The notes: generated by a model from the sequence alone, not told the origin. 64,000 nucleotides of DNA from Paracidovorax cattleyae (GCF_900104515.1 NZ_FNJL01000028.1:1-64000); one strand, 5' to 3'. Shown: positions 43,096 through 52,133, counted from the stretch's first letter. Numbers and translations: made by a program.

Positions 43096-43959
43096 ATGAG
43101 AAGCAAGCTGTTCGTTCCGGCATCGCGGCCGGAGCTGTTCCCGAAGGCGCTGCGCAGCGCGGCCGACGGTGTGTCGTTCGACCTGGAAGATGCCGTGGCC
43201 GAGGCGCGCAAGGACGAGGCGCGCGCGCTGCTGGGCGACTTCCTGCAGTCGCTGGCGCCGGATGCCGGCGGCAAGACACTGATCGTGCGCGTCAATGCGA
43301 TGGATACCCCGCATTTCGAGGCCGACATCGCCGCTTCGGTACACCCGGGCGTGCACCTGATCAACCTGCCCAAGCCGGCGAGCGCCGCCGCGGTGCAGCA
43401 GGCGGCCCAGGCCATCGCCGAGGCCGCCCGCGGCCGCGGCATGGCGCACACGCCGGGCCTGCTGCTCAACATCGAGACGCCGCGGGCGCTGCGCACCGCC
43501 GCGGAACTGGCCGGCGCACACCCGAGCGTGCGGGCGCTGCAACTGGGGCTGGGCGACCTGTTCGAGCCTTTCGGCGTGTCCCGCCGCGGCCGCGAAGCGA
43601 TCGCCCAGGCCATGTTCGCCGTGCGCATGGCGGCGGCGGAGGCCAACATCGATGCCTACGACGGCGCCTTCGCAGACATCCAGGACGCCGCGGGCTTCCA
43701 GGCCGAGGCGGAGTTGTCCCGCGGCCTGGGATTCGCGGGCAAGACCTGCATCCATCCCAGCCAGATCGCGATGGCGAATGCGGTGTACGTGCCCTCGGCC
43801 GCCGAACTGGAAGCCGCACGGCAGGTGCTGGAGGCCGCGCAGTCCGCCGATGCCCGGGGTGTCGGCGCCTACGTGGTCGGCGGGAAGATGGTGGACAGGC
43901 CCTTTGTGCTGCGGGCGCAGCGCACGGTGGAAGCCGCACGCGCCGCAGGGCTCTGCTGA
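43096..43959 (+). CDS. CitE-like lyase (citramalyl-CoA/malyl-CoA lyase family)
   Basis: A 287-residue HpcH/HpaI-citE TIM-barrel protein. It begins RSKLFVPASRPELFPKAL, has VSFDLEDAVAE with Asp and Glu near the metal site, VRVNAMDTPHFEADI, LNIETPRAL and GKTCIHPSQI. It likely cleaves a 3-hydroxyacyl-CoA, such as citramalyl-CoA, made by the CoA-transferase of the same operon. The free-standing context (no CitF/CitD) argues against a citrate lyase subunit. Confidence 0.85.
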   Translation: MRSKLFVPASRPELFPKALRSAADGVSFDLEDAVAEARKDEARALLGDFLQSLAPDAGGKTLIVRVNAMDTPHFEADIAASVHPGVHLINLPKPASAAAVQQAAQAIAEAARGRGMAHTPGLLLNIETPRALRTAAELAGAHPSVRALQLGLGDLFEPFGVSRRGREAIAQAMFAVRMAAAEANIDAYDGAFADIQDAAGFQAEAELSRGLGFAGKTCIHPSQIAMANAVYVPSAAELEAARQVLEAAQSADARGVGAYVVGGKMVDRPFVLRAQRTVEAARAAGLC

Positions 43960-44027
43960 CCTGCCGCACCCGGCCCGGCCGGGCCCCGAATTGCAGGCAA
44001 CCCATAACGACACAGGAGACACACGAC

Positions 44028-45026
44028 ATGGCCCAACCGATTTCCCGCCGCGGCGCGCTGCGGCGCACCTGCGCGATGGCGGCAGCCGCCGCACTGGCGT
44101 CCACCGCCCTGCCCGCATGGGCGCAAGGCAGCTACCCCAGCCGCCCCGTCACCATGGTCGTGCCCTACCCGCCCGGCGGCTCCAACGACCTGTTCGCCCG
44201 GCAGGTGGCCAGGGAAATGGGCGACCTGCTGCGGCAGCCGGTGATCGTGGACAATCGGGCCGGGGCCAGCGGCACCACCGGCACCGCCTTCGTGGCCAAG
44301 GCCGCGCCCGACGGCTACACGCTGGTGGCGGTGTCATCGAGCCTGACCACCAACGCCGCGATGCAGGCCAGCCTGCCGTTCGATCCCGCCCGGGACCTGC
44401 AGCCGGTGGCGATGCTCGCCAAGGGGCCGCTGGTGGTGGCCGTCAACAACCAGTTCCCCGCCAGCAACCCCGCCGAGCTGTTGCGGACCATCGCGGCCCA
44501 CCCCGGCAAGTTCAACTACGCGACCTCGGGCACGGGCAGCGTGAACCATTTTGCGGGCGAGTTGATGCGCTCGATGGTGCCCGGCATGGACATCGTGCAC
44601 GTGCCCTACAAGGGCCAGGGGCCCGCCGTGACGGACGTGATCGGCAACCAGGCGCAGATGCTGGTGTCCAGCGGGCCGTCGATCCTGCCGATGGTGCGCA
44701 GCGGCAAGCTCAAGGCCGTGGGCATCACCAGCCTGGCGCCCAGCCCGATCGCCCCGGATCTGGTGCCGATGTCCACCGCGATTCCCGGCTACCAGTTCGA
44801 GCTGTGGTGGGGCCTGCTGGCGCCGGCCGGGGTGCCGGTCGCCACCGTGGCGCTGCTGAACCAGGCCGTGAACCAGGTGCTGGCCAAGCCCGGCATCCAG
44901 GCCGCTTTCCTGCGCGAGGGTGCCATCGCCACCCCGCTGTCGCCTCAGCAGTTCGGTGAAGTGATCCGGCAGGACCTGGCGCGCTGGAAGCAATTGGCCA
45001 AGGCCCGCAATATCGTCGCCGACTGA
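44028..45026 (+). CDS. Bug-family (TctC-like) periplasmic substrate receptor 1
   Basis: A 332-residue receptor. A long signal with RR-rich N terminus (SRRGALRRTCAMAAAAAL) ends at ALPAWAQ, followed by the Bug hallmark YPSRPVTMVVPYPPGGSNDLFAR. The ligand loop ASGTTGT and HVPYKGQGPAVTDVIGNQ follow. Bug proteins bind carboxylates or amides with high affinity. No TctA/TctB membrane genes are nearby, a usual situation in Comamonadaceae. Confidence 0.93.
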   Translation: MAQPISRRGALRRTCAMAAAAALASTALPAWAQGSYPSRPVTMVVPYPPGGSNDLFARQVAREMGDLLRQPVIVDNRAGASGTTGTAFVAKAAPDGYTLVAVSSSLTTNAAMQASLPFDPARDLQPVAMLAKGPLVVAVNNQFPASNPAELLRTIAAHPGKFNYATSGTGSVNHFAGELMRSMVPGMDIVHVPYKGQGPAVTDVIGNQAQMLVSSGPSILPMVRSGKLKAVGITSLAPSPIAPDLVPMSTAIPGYQFELWWGLLAPAGVPVATVALLNQAVNQVLAKPGIQAAFLREGAIATPLSPQQFGEVIRQDLARWKQLAKARNIVAD

Positions 45027-45052
45027 CCGGCTGAACCAGGAGGATGGATTCC

Positions 45053-46222
45053 ATGAGTTTCGTACCAGGCGGCCGCCAGGGCCCCCCGGGCCCGTTGAGC
45101 GGCGTGCGCGTGCTCGACCTGAGCGCCTATATCGCCGGCCCCTACGGCTGTTCGCTGCTGGCGGACCAGGGCGCGGAGGTCGTCAAGATCGAACCGCCGG
45201 ACGGCGACAACCTGCGCAAGTACCCCTCCACGCTGGAGGCGGAGAGCCGGGCCTTCCTGGGCGTGAACCGCAGCAAGTGGGGCATGGTGCTGGACCTGAA
45301 GCAGGAGGCCGACCACGCCGTGTTCCTGCGCATGGCCCGCGAGGCCGACGTGCTGGTGCACAACTTCCGTCCGGGCGTGCCCGAGCGCCTGGGCATCGGG
45401 TTCGAGCGGCTGGCGCAGCTCAATCCGCGGCTGGTGTATTGCAGCGTGACCGGCTATGGCAGCCGCGGGCCGCTCAGGGCCAAGGCAGGCTACGACCAGG
45501 TGCTGCAGACCATGACGGGCATGTGCGCCATGCAGGGCAAGGCCGGCGAGCCGCCGGAGATCCTCTACGGTTCGGTCGTGGACTACTACGCGTCGGCGCT
45601 GGTGGCCGGCGGCGTGGCCTCGGCGCTGTACGAGCGCGAGCGCAGCGGCCTCGGCCAGCACGTGGGCGTGTCGCTGCTGCGGGCAGCGCTCACCATGCAG
45701 TCGGCGCGCCTGGTGTGGGCGGACGGCGAGCCGCGTGAGGTAGGCCGCGACATGCGCTCGGGCGGCATCACCGGCCTGCACCCCACGCGCGAGGGGTACC
45801 TGTACCTCTCGGCCAATACGCAGCATTTCTGGGCCGCGCTGTGCCGCAAGACGGGCCTGGACGCGCTGGCGGCCGATGCTCGCTACGACACGGTGCGCAA
45901 GCGTGCGCAGCACCGGGACGAACTGGTGCCCCTGCTGCGCCAGGCCCTGGCAAAGCGCAGCGCACTCGAATGGGAAGAGTTGTTCGGCGAGGAGGTGCCG
46001 TGCGCGGCCGCCCGCGCGGTGGAGGACATGTTCGCCCATCCGCAGGTGGAGGCCGAGGGCATGATCACCCGCTTCGACCACCCGGTGCTGGGAGGCTATC
46101 GGGGATTCGCCGGTGCGGTGGAGTTCGGCCGCACGGCCGGCCCGCAGGCCTTCGCCGCGCCGACCCTCGGCCAGCACACCGATGCGATCCGCCAGGGCCT
46201 GCACCCGGGCGAGGCTCCATGA
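45053..46222 (+). CDS. Class III CoA-transferase (CaiB/BaiF family)
   Basis: A 389-residue enzyme. The N-terminal LSGVRVLDLSAYIAGPYGCSLLADQGAEVVKIE is the family signature, and VLVHNFRPGVPERLGI and GYDQVLQTMTGM follow. The nucleophilic Asp of the family aligns in SVVDYYAS. AGGAGG lies directly before an ATG at 45044 but nine bases before the ATG at 45053, which decides for the latter. It would activate a dicarboxylate to its CoA ester for the CitE-like lyase. The stop overlaps the next start (ATGA). Confidence 0.9.
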   Translation: MSFVPGGRQGPPGPLSGVRVLDLSAYIAGPYGCSLLADQGAEVVKIEPPDGDNLRKYPSTLEAESRAFLGVNRSKWGMVLDLKQEADHAVFLRMAREADVLVHNFRPGVPERLGIGFERLAQLNPRLVYCSVTGYGSRGPLRAKAGYDQVLQTMTGMCAMQGKAGEPPEILYGSVVDYYASALVAGGVASALYERERSGLGQHVGVSLLRAALTMQSARLVWADGEPREVGRDMRSGGITGLHPTREGYLYLSANTQHFWAALCRKTGLDALAADARYDTVRKRAQHRDELVPLLRQALAKRSALEWEELFGEEVPCAAARAVEDMFAHPQVEAEGMITRFDHPVLGGYRGFAGAVEFGRTAGPQAFAAPTLGQHTDAIRQGLHPGEAP

Positions 46223-47082
46223 ACACGGGAGCGGCCCTGCAGGATCTGCCGGAGTTGCCGGAACTGCCGGCCGGGGCCTGCGATGCCCACCTGCACGTGT
46301 TCGACGGCCGCTTTCCCGTGGCGGCGCCCCGGGCGATGCAGGCTGCGGCCACGGCCCGCGACTACCTGCGCCTGCGCACGCGCCTGGGGCTGACCCGCGC
46401 GGTGGTGGTGCAGCCACGGGCGCACGGCGTGGACAACCAGGCCACCCTGGACGCGATCCGCGAACTCGGTCCGGAGCGGACCCGGGGTGTGGCCGTCGTG
46501 CGCCCGGAGATCACCGACGGGCAACTGGAGGCGCTGCATGCCGGTGGCATCCGCGGGCTGCGCTTTTCCCTGCATTCCGACCGCGACGCCGCGGTGGCGC
46601 TGGACATGCTGCACCCGCTGGCATCGCGCATCCATGCTCTGGGTTGGCACCTGCAACTGCACTGGCGCGCCGACCAGATCGTGGCGCAGCGCGACCTGCT
46701 GTGCGGCCTGCCCTGCCCGCTGGTGTTTGACCACATGGCGCGCGCGGGCGGTCCGGGGCGCGAGGAGCGGACGGCGTTTTCGCTGGTGCGGGACCTGGTG
46801 CAGGCCGGCCGGGCCTGGGTCAAGCTGTCGGGCCCCTACCTGAACAGCGCGCAGGGCCTGGACACAGGCTATGCGGATTGCGAGGCACTGGCGCAGGCAT
46901 GGGTGCGCGAGGCGCCAGACCGATTGGTCTGGGGCAGCGACTGGCCTCACGTCACCGAGGGCGAACGGCGTCCCGGCCCCGAGCTGCTGCTGCGTCTGCT
47001 GGCACGCTGGCTGCCCGATCCGGCCATGCGCCGGCAGGTGCTGGTCGCCAATGCCTGCGCGCTGTACGGATTCGGCGACTGA
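46219..47082 (+). CDS. Amidohydrolase family 2 (PDC-hydrolase-like) enzyme
   Basis: A 287-residue TIM-barrel metal-dependent hydrolase. It shows CDAHLHVFDGRFP with the HxH metal site, VVVQPRAHGVDN, LVFDHMARAG with a His, and LVWGSDWPHVTE with the catalytic Asp. It resembles 2-pyrone-4,6-dicarboxylate lactonase and 4-sulfomuconolactone hydrolase. In this operon it may open a lactone or hydrolyse an intermediate before CoA activation. Coupled to the CoA-transferase by ATGA overlap. Confidence 0.87.
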   Translation: MNTGAALQDLPELPELPAGACDAHLHVFDGRFPVAAPRAMQAAATARDYLRLRTRLGLTRAVVVQPRAHGVDNQATLDAIRELGPERTRGVAVVRPEITDGQLEALHAGGIRGLRFSLHSDRDAAVALDMLHPLASRIHALGWHLQLHWRADQIVAQRDLLCGLPCPLVFDHMARAGGPGREERTAFSLVRDLVQAGRAWVKLSGPYLNSAQGLDTGYADCEALAQAWVREAPDRLVWGSDWPHVTEGERRPGPELLLRLLARWLPDPAMRRQVLVANACALYGFGD

Positions 47083-47112
47083 GATTTTTTCCATCAAGAA
47101 AGGACCGAGGAG

Positions 47113-48081
47113 ATGAAGAAGATGAAGAAAACAATCTGGCTGGCGGCCGCTTTCGCCGCCCTGGCCCATGGCGCAGTCCGGGCCGCGCCCTATCCGGAGC
47201 AGCCCATCACGCTGGTGGTGCCGTTTTCCGCGGGCGGGGGCGCCGACAACGCCGCGCGCATCCTGGCCAAGGGCCTGGGCGAGGTCTCGGGGCAGAGCGT
47301 GATCGTGGACAACAAGCCCGGCGCCAGCGGCTCCATCGGCGGCGCGGCCGTGGCGCGGGCCCGGCCCGACGGCTATACGGTGCTGTTCGATGCCTCGTCG
47401 TTCGCGATCAACCCGGCGCTGCGCAAGCTGCCGTTCGATCCCGCCAGGGATTTGGTGGCGGTGTCGCAGATCATCAGCGTGCCCAACATCCTCGTGGTGG
47501 CGCCCTCCTCTCCCTACAACACGCTGCCGGACTTCCTGGCCGCGGCGCGCGCGAAGCCCGGCAAGCTGACCTATGCCTCCTACGGGCCGGGCAGCCTCGC
47601 GCAGATGGCCGTCGAACTGCTGCGGATCGACGCGAAGTTCGATGCCGTGCACGTGCCCTACAAGGGCGGCGCGCCGGCCATCATGGACGTGATGGGCGGG
47701 CAGGTCGATGTGTACTTCGCGAACGCGGCCTCCAGCCTGAGCTACGTGAAGAGCGGCAAGCTCAAGGCCCTGGCCGTCTCCTCCGCCGCCCGCATGAAGG
47801 AACTGCCCTCGGTGCCCACCGTGCAGGGAGCGGGCATCAAGGGCTACCAGGTGATGGAGTGGAACGGCCTGTTCGTGCCCGCGGGCACGCCGCCGGCGGT
47901 GATCGCGCGCCTGCAGGAGCTGTCGCAGAAGGCCCTGGCGCTGCCGGACGTGCGCAGCAGCCTGGACGCACTGGGGCTGGCACCGGTGGGCAGCTCCGCC
48001 GCGGAATTCCAGAACTTCGTGAATGCGGAGCGCAAGCGCTGGGACACGGTGGTGAAGACCAACGGCATCACGGCGAACTGA
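47113..48081 (+). CDS. Bug-family (TctC-like) periplasmic substrate receptor 2
   Basis: A 322-residue receptor with a Sec signal peptide (KKTIWLAAAFAALAHGAVRA), then YPEQPITLVVPFSAGGGADNAAR, the ligand loop ASGSIGG and HVPYKGGAPAIMDVMGGQ. It is the last gene of the CoA-ester operon and clearly diverged from receptor 1, so the two probably bind different ligands or isomers. Tandem AAGAAGATGAAG at the start gives two possible Met codons. Confidence 0.92.
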   Translation: MKKMKKTIWLAAAFAALAHGAVRAAPYPEQPITLVVPFSAGGGADNAARILAKGLGEVSGQSVIVDNKPGASGSIGGAAVARARPDGYTVLFDASSFAINPALRKLPFDPARDLVAVSQIISVPNILVVAPSSPYNTLPDFLAAARAKPGKLTYASYGPGSLAQMAVELLRIDAKFDAVHVPYKGGAPAIMDVMGGQVDVYFANAASSLSYVKSGKLKALAVSSAARMKELPSVPTVQGAGIKGYQVMEWNGLFVPAGTPPAVIARLQELSQKALALPDVRSSLDALGLAPVGSSAAEFQNFVNAERKRWDTVVKTNGITAN

Positions 48082-48146
48082 GGCCGGCAGCGCGCCGCAC
48101 CGGCGCGCGGATATGCTGTCCGGATCTCCCTTCTCCGGAGTCCTGG

Positions 48147-49121
48147 ATGCCCTCTTCCACCCCCATGCCGCCGCTCGGGCGGCGCGCGTGGCTGCTGCTC
48201 GCGGCCTCGGCCCTGGCCACCGCCTGCACCACGTCCCCGGACCGCTTCCAGGGCACGTTCCTGCAGCCCTGGAAAAGCTACGAATCCCTGTCGCCCGAGG
48301 AATGGCGCCGCCGCCTGCGGGCCACCCGGGCACTGGGCTGCGACGAGATCGTGCTGCAGTGGAGCGCCACGGAGGGCGGTGCGCACCCCTGGGCGCTGCC
48401 GGACGCGCTCATCGCGATGCTGTTCGACGAGGCCGGGCGCGAGGGCATGGGGATCCGCGTGGGCCTGCCCTGCGACGAGCGGTGGTGGACGGTGCTCGCG
48501 TCGCGCGAGCCCGGCGCGCTGCCAGCCTTCCTCGCGGCCACGCAGGCGCGCTGCCTGCAGTACCTGGCGGCGGCGCCCTGGCCCCGCCAGCAGGGCTTCC
48601 GCGGCTGGTACCTGCCCTATGAACTGGACCAGTACAACTGGGCCACCGCAGAGCGCAGGGCACTCCTCGTGCCCTGGCTCCAGGCCATTGCCGCGGAGGC
48701 CGGCGGCCACGCACCGCTGGCGGTGTCCACGTTCTTCAGCAAGCTGCAGACGCCGGGCACCCTGACCGCGCTGTGGACGGACATCCTCGACAAGGTGGCG
48801 CTGCGGCCCATGCTGCAGGACGGGGTGGGCGTGGCCGGCATGGGCAACTATGCGGGGCTCGAACCGCTGCGCGCGCTGCTGCGCCAGCGCGGCGTGCCGT
48901 TCGACCTGATCATCGAGCTGTTCGAGCAACTGCCTCCCGAGCCGGGTACGGGTGATGCCTTCCGCGCGCGCGCCGCCACGGCCGCGCGGGTGCGGGCGCA
49001 GATGGAGGTTGCGCGGACGTATGGCGCGGAGCGGGTCATCGCCTTCGCGATCGATCCCTGGATGCTCGGGGACACCCCGGAAGCCCGCCAGCTGTGGCAG
49101 GAATGGCAACAGGGCCGTTGA
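48147..49121 (+). CDS. DUF4434-like lipoprotein (glycoside-hydrolase-like barrel)
   Basis: A 324-residue exported lipoprotein. After RRAWLLLAASALATACTT (lipobox Cys about residue 27) comes GTFLQPWKSYESLSPEEWRRRL, then DEIVLQWSATEG and QQGFRGWYLPYELDQYNW. This is the DUF4434 pattern, a TIM barrel related to glycoside hydrolases. The conserved Glu in YLPYELD could be catalytic. It sits between the CoA-ester operon and the polysaccharide locus, and I suspect it processes the polysaccharide, but only position supports that. Confidence 0.7.
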   Translation: MPSSTPMPPLGRRAWLLLAASALATACTTSPDRFQGTFLQPWKSYESLSPEEWRRRLRATRALGCDEIVLQWSATEGGAHPWALPDALIAMLFDEAGREGMGIRVGLPCDERWWTVLASREPGALPAFLAATQARCLQYLAAAPWPRQQGFRGWYLPYELDQYNWATAERRALLVPWLQAIAAEAGGHAPLAVSTFFSKLQTPGTLTALWTDILDKVALRPMLQDGVGVAGMGNYAGLEPLRALLRQRGVPFDLIIELFEQLPPEPGTGDAFRARAATAARVRAQMEVARTYGAERVIAFAIDPWMLGDTPEARQLWQEWQQGR

Positions 49122-49176
49122 GCTGGCGCAAACAGGGGGGCCGTAGGCCGACGGGCTATTGTCTTATCAATAAAAA

Positions 49177-49193
49177 CTATCGAAAATCGATAG
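49177..49193. promoter_or_regulatory. Operator-like inverted repeat upstream of the dehydrogenase/carrier/DltA operon
   Basis: CTATCGA (49177-49183) and TCGATAG (49187-49193) are perfect inverted arms around AAA, 21 bp before the dehydrogenase ATG. A second weaker dyad, TATTG...CAATA (49157-49172), lies just upstream. The AT-rich stretch is a good candidate promoter/operator. Confidence 0.55.
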
Positions 49194-49214
49194 AACACAG
49201 AAATTGACAAAGCC

Positions 49215-50387
49215 ATGGGCCCCGCAGACACCACCGCCGATGCCGCACCGGGCGCGCAGGACACCCGCTCTCCGTGCGCCATCGCCGCCCGCCATGCGGA
49301 CGCCGTGGACCGGGAGGGCCGCCTGCCTGCCGAGGCGCTGGACAGCCTGCGCTCCCGGGAGTGCCTGGGCCTGCTGGTGCCGCGCCGGTACGGCGGGCCG
49401 GAATGGACCCTGCGCGCGGTGGCGAATCTCTGCCGCGCACTGTCGCAGTCGTGTGCGTCCACCGGACTGATCTTCGCGATGCACCATTCGCAGGCGGCGG
49501 TGGCGATACGGCAGGCCGGCGAAAGTGCCTGGCACCAGGGCCTGCTGGCGCGGATGGCGCGCGAGCAGTACGTGGTGGCCTCCGCCACCACGGAAGGCGC
49601 CACGGGAGGCTCCATCCGCACGAGCGCCTGCTTCCTGGACCGCCGGGGCGACGCCCTCCACCTGGACAAGCAGGGCTCGGTCATTTCCTATGCCCGTGCC
49701 GCCGACGTGATCCTGGTGTCCGCACGGCGCGCGGAAGACGCCGCCCCTTCCGACCAGCAACTGGTCGCGGTCATGCGCGGGCAGTTCCGCCTGGCGCCCC
49801 AGGGCCGCTGGAACCCCATGGGCATGCGCGGCGCCTGCACCGACCGGTTCGATCTCCATGCCCAATGCGGCGCGGAGCAGGTCTTCGACGGCTCCTTCGC
49901 GCGGGCGATGTCCGAGTCGATGCTGCCGACCTCCCATATCCTGCTGGGCTCCGTCTGGCTGGGCATCGCGGTGTCGGCGCTGTCGCGCGCCCAGGCCTTC
50001 CTGCGCATGCGCAACCGCAGCGGCCAGCCGCCCAACCCCGTCGCCAGCCTGCGGCTGGCCGAGGGCGAGAGCCTCGTGCAGCAGTTCCGTGCCCTGCTGG
50101 CGGCCAACGTGGCGCTGTACGAGGATGCGGCGGACCGGGCCACGGCCCACGAGCGGCTGGTGAGCTACAACGCATTGAAGGTGGGTGCGTCCGAGCTGGT
50201 CGTGCGCATCACCGACATCGCGCTGCGCATCTGCGGCATCCAGGGCTACATGGACGATGCCGGCGAGTTTTATCTCAGCCGGCACATCCGCGACGCCCAC
50301 TCCGCGATGGTGATGGTCAACGACGACCGCATTCTCGGCAACATCGCCCCGATCGCGCTGGGCGTGCCGCTCGGGCGCGATGTATGA
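49215..50387 (+). CDS. Acyl-CoA-dehydrogenase-family flavoprotein acting on a carrier-bound substrate (inferred)
   Basis: A 390-residue acyl-CoA-dehydrogenase fold. The N-terminal helical domain includes RRYGGPEWTLRAVANL. The FAD-contact region reads VASATTEGATGG, and the C-terminal helices end ALRICGIQGYMDDAGEFYLSRHIRDAHSA. The usual Arg-Asp-Ala of the FAD site is present. The next two genes encode a carrier protein and an adenylating enzyme. I infer that it dehydrogenates the thioester on that carrier, as prolyl- or aminoacyl-carrier dehydrogenases do. Substrate unknown. Confidence 0.8.
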   Translation: MGPADTTADAAPGAQDTRSPCAIAARHADAVDREGRLPAEALDSLRSRECLGLLVPRRYGGPEWTLRAVANLCRALSQSCASTGLIFAMHHSQAAVAIRQAGESAWHQGLLARMAREQYVVASATTEGATGGSIRTSACFLDRRGDALHLDKQGSVISYARAADVILVSARRAEDAAPSDQQLVAVMRGQFRLAPQGRWNPMGMRGACTDRFDLHAQCGAEQVFDGSFARAMSESMLPTSHILLGSVWLGIAVSALSRAQAFLRMRNRSGQPPNPVASLRLAEGESLVQQFRALLAANVALYEDAADRATAHERLVSYNALKVGASELVVRITDIALRICGIQGYMDDAGEFYLSRHIRDAHSAMVMVNDDRILGNIAPIALGVPLGRDV

Positions 50388-50442
50388 GTCCGCTGTCGCC
50401 TTTCCCTCCCCGCCTCGTCCACCGATACCGCCCTTTTTCACC

Positions 50443-50676
50443 ATGACCCCTTCCGAAATCGAAGCCCAGCTGGCCGACATGATCCAGGCCGCCGTGCTCA
50501 AGAAAGTCGCTCCAGATACGCTGCTGCTGGAGTCCGGCCTGCTCGACTCGGTCGCGGCCGTCGATCTCATGCTGGCCATCGAGGGACGCTTCGGCTGCAC
50601 GGTGCCGATCACCGAGGTGGAGGAGCACCTGCGCTCGCTGCGCACGCTCTCCGCCTACGTTGCCGCCCACTGCTGA
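50443..50676 (+). CDS. DltC-like acyl/peptidyl carrier protein
   Basis: A 77-residue acidic four-helix carrier. The phosphopantetheine site is Ser36 in ESGLLDSVAAVDLML, and the following EGRFGCTVPITEVE matches the D-alanyl carrier protein DltC better than fatty-acid ACP. The ATG at 50443 is chosen over an upstream frame rich in proline. It lies between the dehydrogenase and the DltA-like gene and must be loaded by the latter. Confidence 0.85.
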   Translation: MTPSEIEAQLADMIQAAVLKKVAPDTLLLESGLLDSVAAVDLMLAIEGRFGCTVPITEVEEHLRSLRTLSAYVAAHC

Positions 50677-50693
50677 ACGGGCTGCGAGCCGCC

Positions 50694-52133
50694 ATGCATT
50701 TCGATTTCGATTCCGGAGAGTTCCGGGATACCTCCGTGCGGCCCGATGCGCTGGCCGTGATCGCCCACGACCGCAGCCTGAGCTGGCAGGCACTGGCCGC
50801 CGAGGCCGCCGCCTGGTGCGGCCAGGCCAGGGCCCTGGGCCTGGCGGCCGGCGCGCCCATCGTGGTCCGAGGCCACAAGGAGGCAGCGTTCATGGTGGCG
50901 CTGGCCGGCGCGCCGATGCTGAAGGCCCCGTTCGTGCCGGTCGATGCCGTCTATCCGGCCGAGCGGCTGCGCAGCATCATCGCCACGCTCGACGCCCACC
51001 TGATGTTCGACGCCGCCACCGGCCGCTTCGAGGTGCTGCGCCCCGGCCCGGCCCCGGAGCTGGCGGAGAAGGATCTCGGCTACATCATGTTCACCTCGGG
51101 CACGACCGGGCAGCCCAAGGGCGTGCAGATCGGGCGCGAGGGGGTGCGGGGCCTGATCGACTGGATGCGGCTGGATTTCGATCTCGGTCCGGCGCCGGTC
51201 TTCCTCAACCACACGGTGTTCAGCTTCGACGTGTCGCTCTACGACGTGTTCGGCATGCTGGCGCTGGGGGGCAGCATCCTGATGCTGGACCGCGCGCGCG
51301 CGGCCGCGTCGCAGGAGGTGTCGGCGCTCATCGCGCGCCACCGGGCGACGACCTGGGTGTCAACGCCGTCGTTCGCGCAGCAGCAGTTGATCAATCCCGC
51401 GTTCTCCCAGACCGCCCTGCCCTCGCTGCGCACTTTCCTGTTCTGCGGGGAGCCCCTGCCGGTGCCGCTGGCGCGCCAGTTGCGCAAGCGCTTTCCCGGC
51501 GTGCCGATCCTCAACACCTACGGGCCGACCGAGGCCACCGTGGCCACCACGCTGCTGCGCGTGGACGACGCGCTGCTGGCCACCGATGCGGTGATGCCGA
51601 TCGGACACGCCAAGCGCGATTCGCTGGTGTTCAGCGACGGCGGCGAGCTCTGCATCGTGGGCCCGCACGTGATGCGGGGCTACATCAACCGGCCGGACCT
51701 CAACGCCACCCGCATGTTCGTGCGCGACGGCCAGCGCGGCTTCCGCACGGGCGACCTGGGCACGGAGGCGGACGGCGGCATGCTGTTCTGCCAGGGCCGC
51801 ATCGACGACCAGATCAAGCTCAACGGATACCGGCTGGAATTGCTGGAGGTGGATGCCGCGCTGGCCACGCTGCCGGGCGTGCGCGCCGGGGCCGCCGTGG
51901 CCCTGCGCCGGCCGAACGGCACGGTGGCGCGCCTCGTCGCCTTCGTGGAGACGGGCGACGAGGGGCCCGGCCTGCCGGCGGAGCTGGAAGGCTGGAAGGA
52001 CCTGCTGGCCGCCCGGCTGCCGCACTACATGCTGCCCACCGAGCTGCTGCCCTGCGCGCGCCTGCCGGTGTCGGTCAACTACAAGATCGACCGCGCGAAG
52101 CTCGCGGAGATCTACCAGGCCCTCAACGCCTGA
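50694..52133 (+). CDS. DltA-like amino-acid-activating adenylate-forming enzyme
   Basis: A 479-residue stand-alone adenylation domain. Core motifs are YIMFTSGTTGQPKG (residues 130-143), FLFCGEPLP (about 249-256), NTYGPTEAT (274-282), the hinge DQIKLNGYR (372-380) and the catalytic Lys464 in NYKIDRAKL. The GEPLP and NTYGPTEAT context is characteristic of D-alanine:carrier ligase DltA. It should activate an amino acid and load the carrier protein. The identity (D-Ala or another residue) cannot be set without modelling the binding pocket. Its 3' end overlaps the algF-like gene on the opposite strand by 11 bp. Confidence 0.87.
   Translation: MHFDFDSGEFRDTSVRPDALAVIAHDRSLSWQALAAEAAAWCGQARALGLAAGAPIVVRGHKEAAFMVALAGAPMLKAPFVPVDAVYPAERLRSIIATLDAHLMFDAATGRFEVLRPGPAPELAEKDLGYIMFTSGTTGQPKGVQIGREGVRGLIDWMRLDFDLGPAPVFLNHTVFSFDVSLYDVFGMLALGGSILMLDRARAAASQEVSALIARHRATTWVSTPSFAQQQLINPAFSQTALPSLRTFLFCGEPLPVPLARQLRKRFPGVPILNTYGPTEATVATTLLRVDDALLATDAVMPIGHAKRDSLVFSDGGELCIVGPHVMRGYINRPDLNATRMFVRDGQRGFRTGDLGTEADGGMLFCQGRIDDQIKLNGYRLELLEVDAALATLPGVRAGAAVALRRPNGTVARLVAFVETGDEGPGLPAELEGWKDLLAARLPHYMLPTELLPCARLPVSVNYKIDRAKLAEIYQALNA

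Noticed and set aside
43096-43959. Citrate lyase beta subunit
   Set aside because: No CitD or CitF genes are nearby; the CoA-transferase partner points to a free-standing acyl-CoA lyase.
49215-52133. Pyrrole-forming module (PltE/PltL/PltF type) as the main reading of the dehydrogenase-carrier-adenylation trio
   Set aside because: The adenylating enzyme and carrier resemble DltA and DltC more than prolyl-activating proteins, no pathway genes for a pyrrole product follow, and an acyl-transfer operon is directly adjacent. It remains an alternative.
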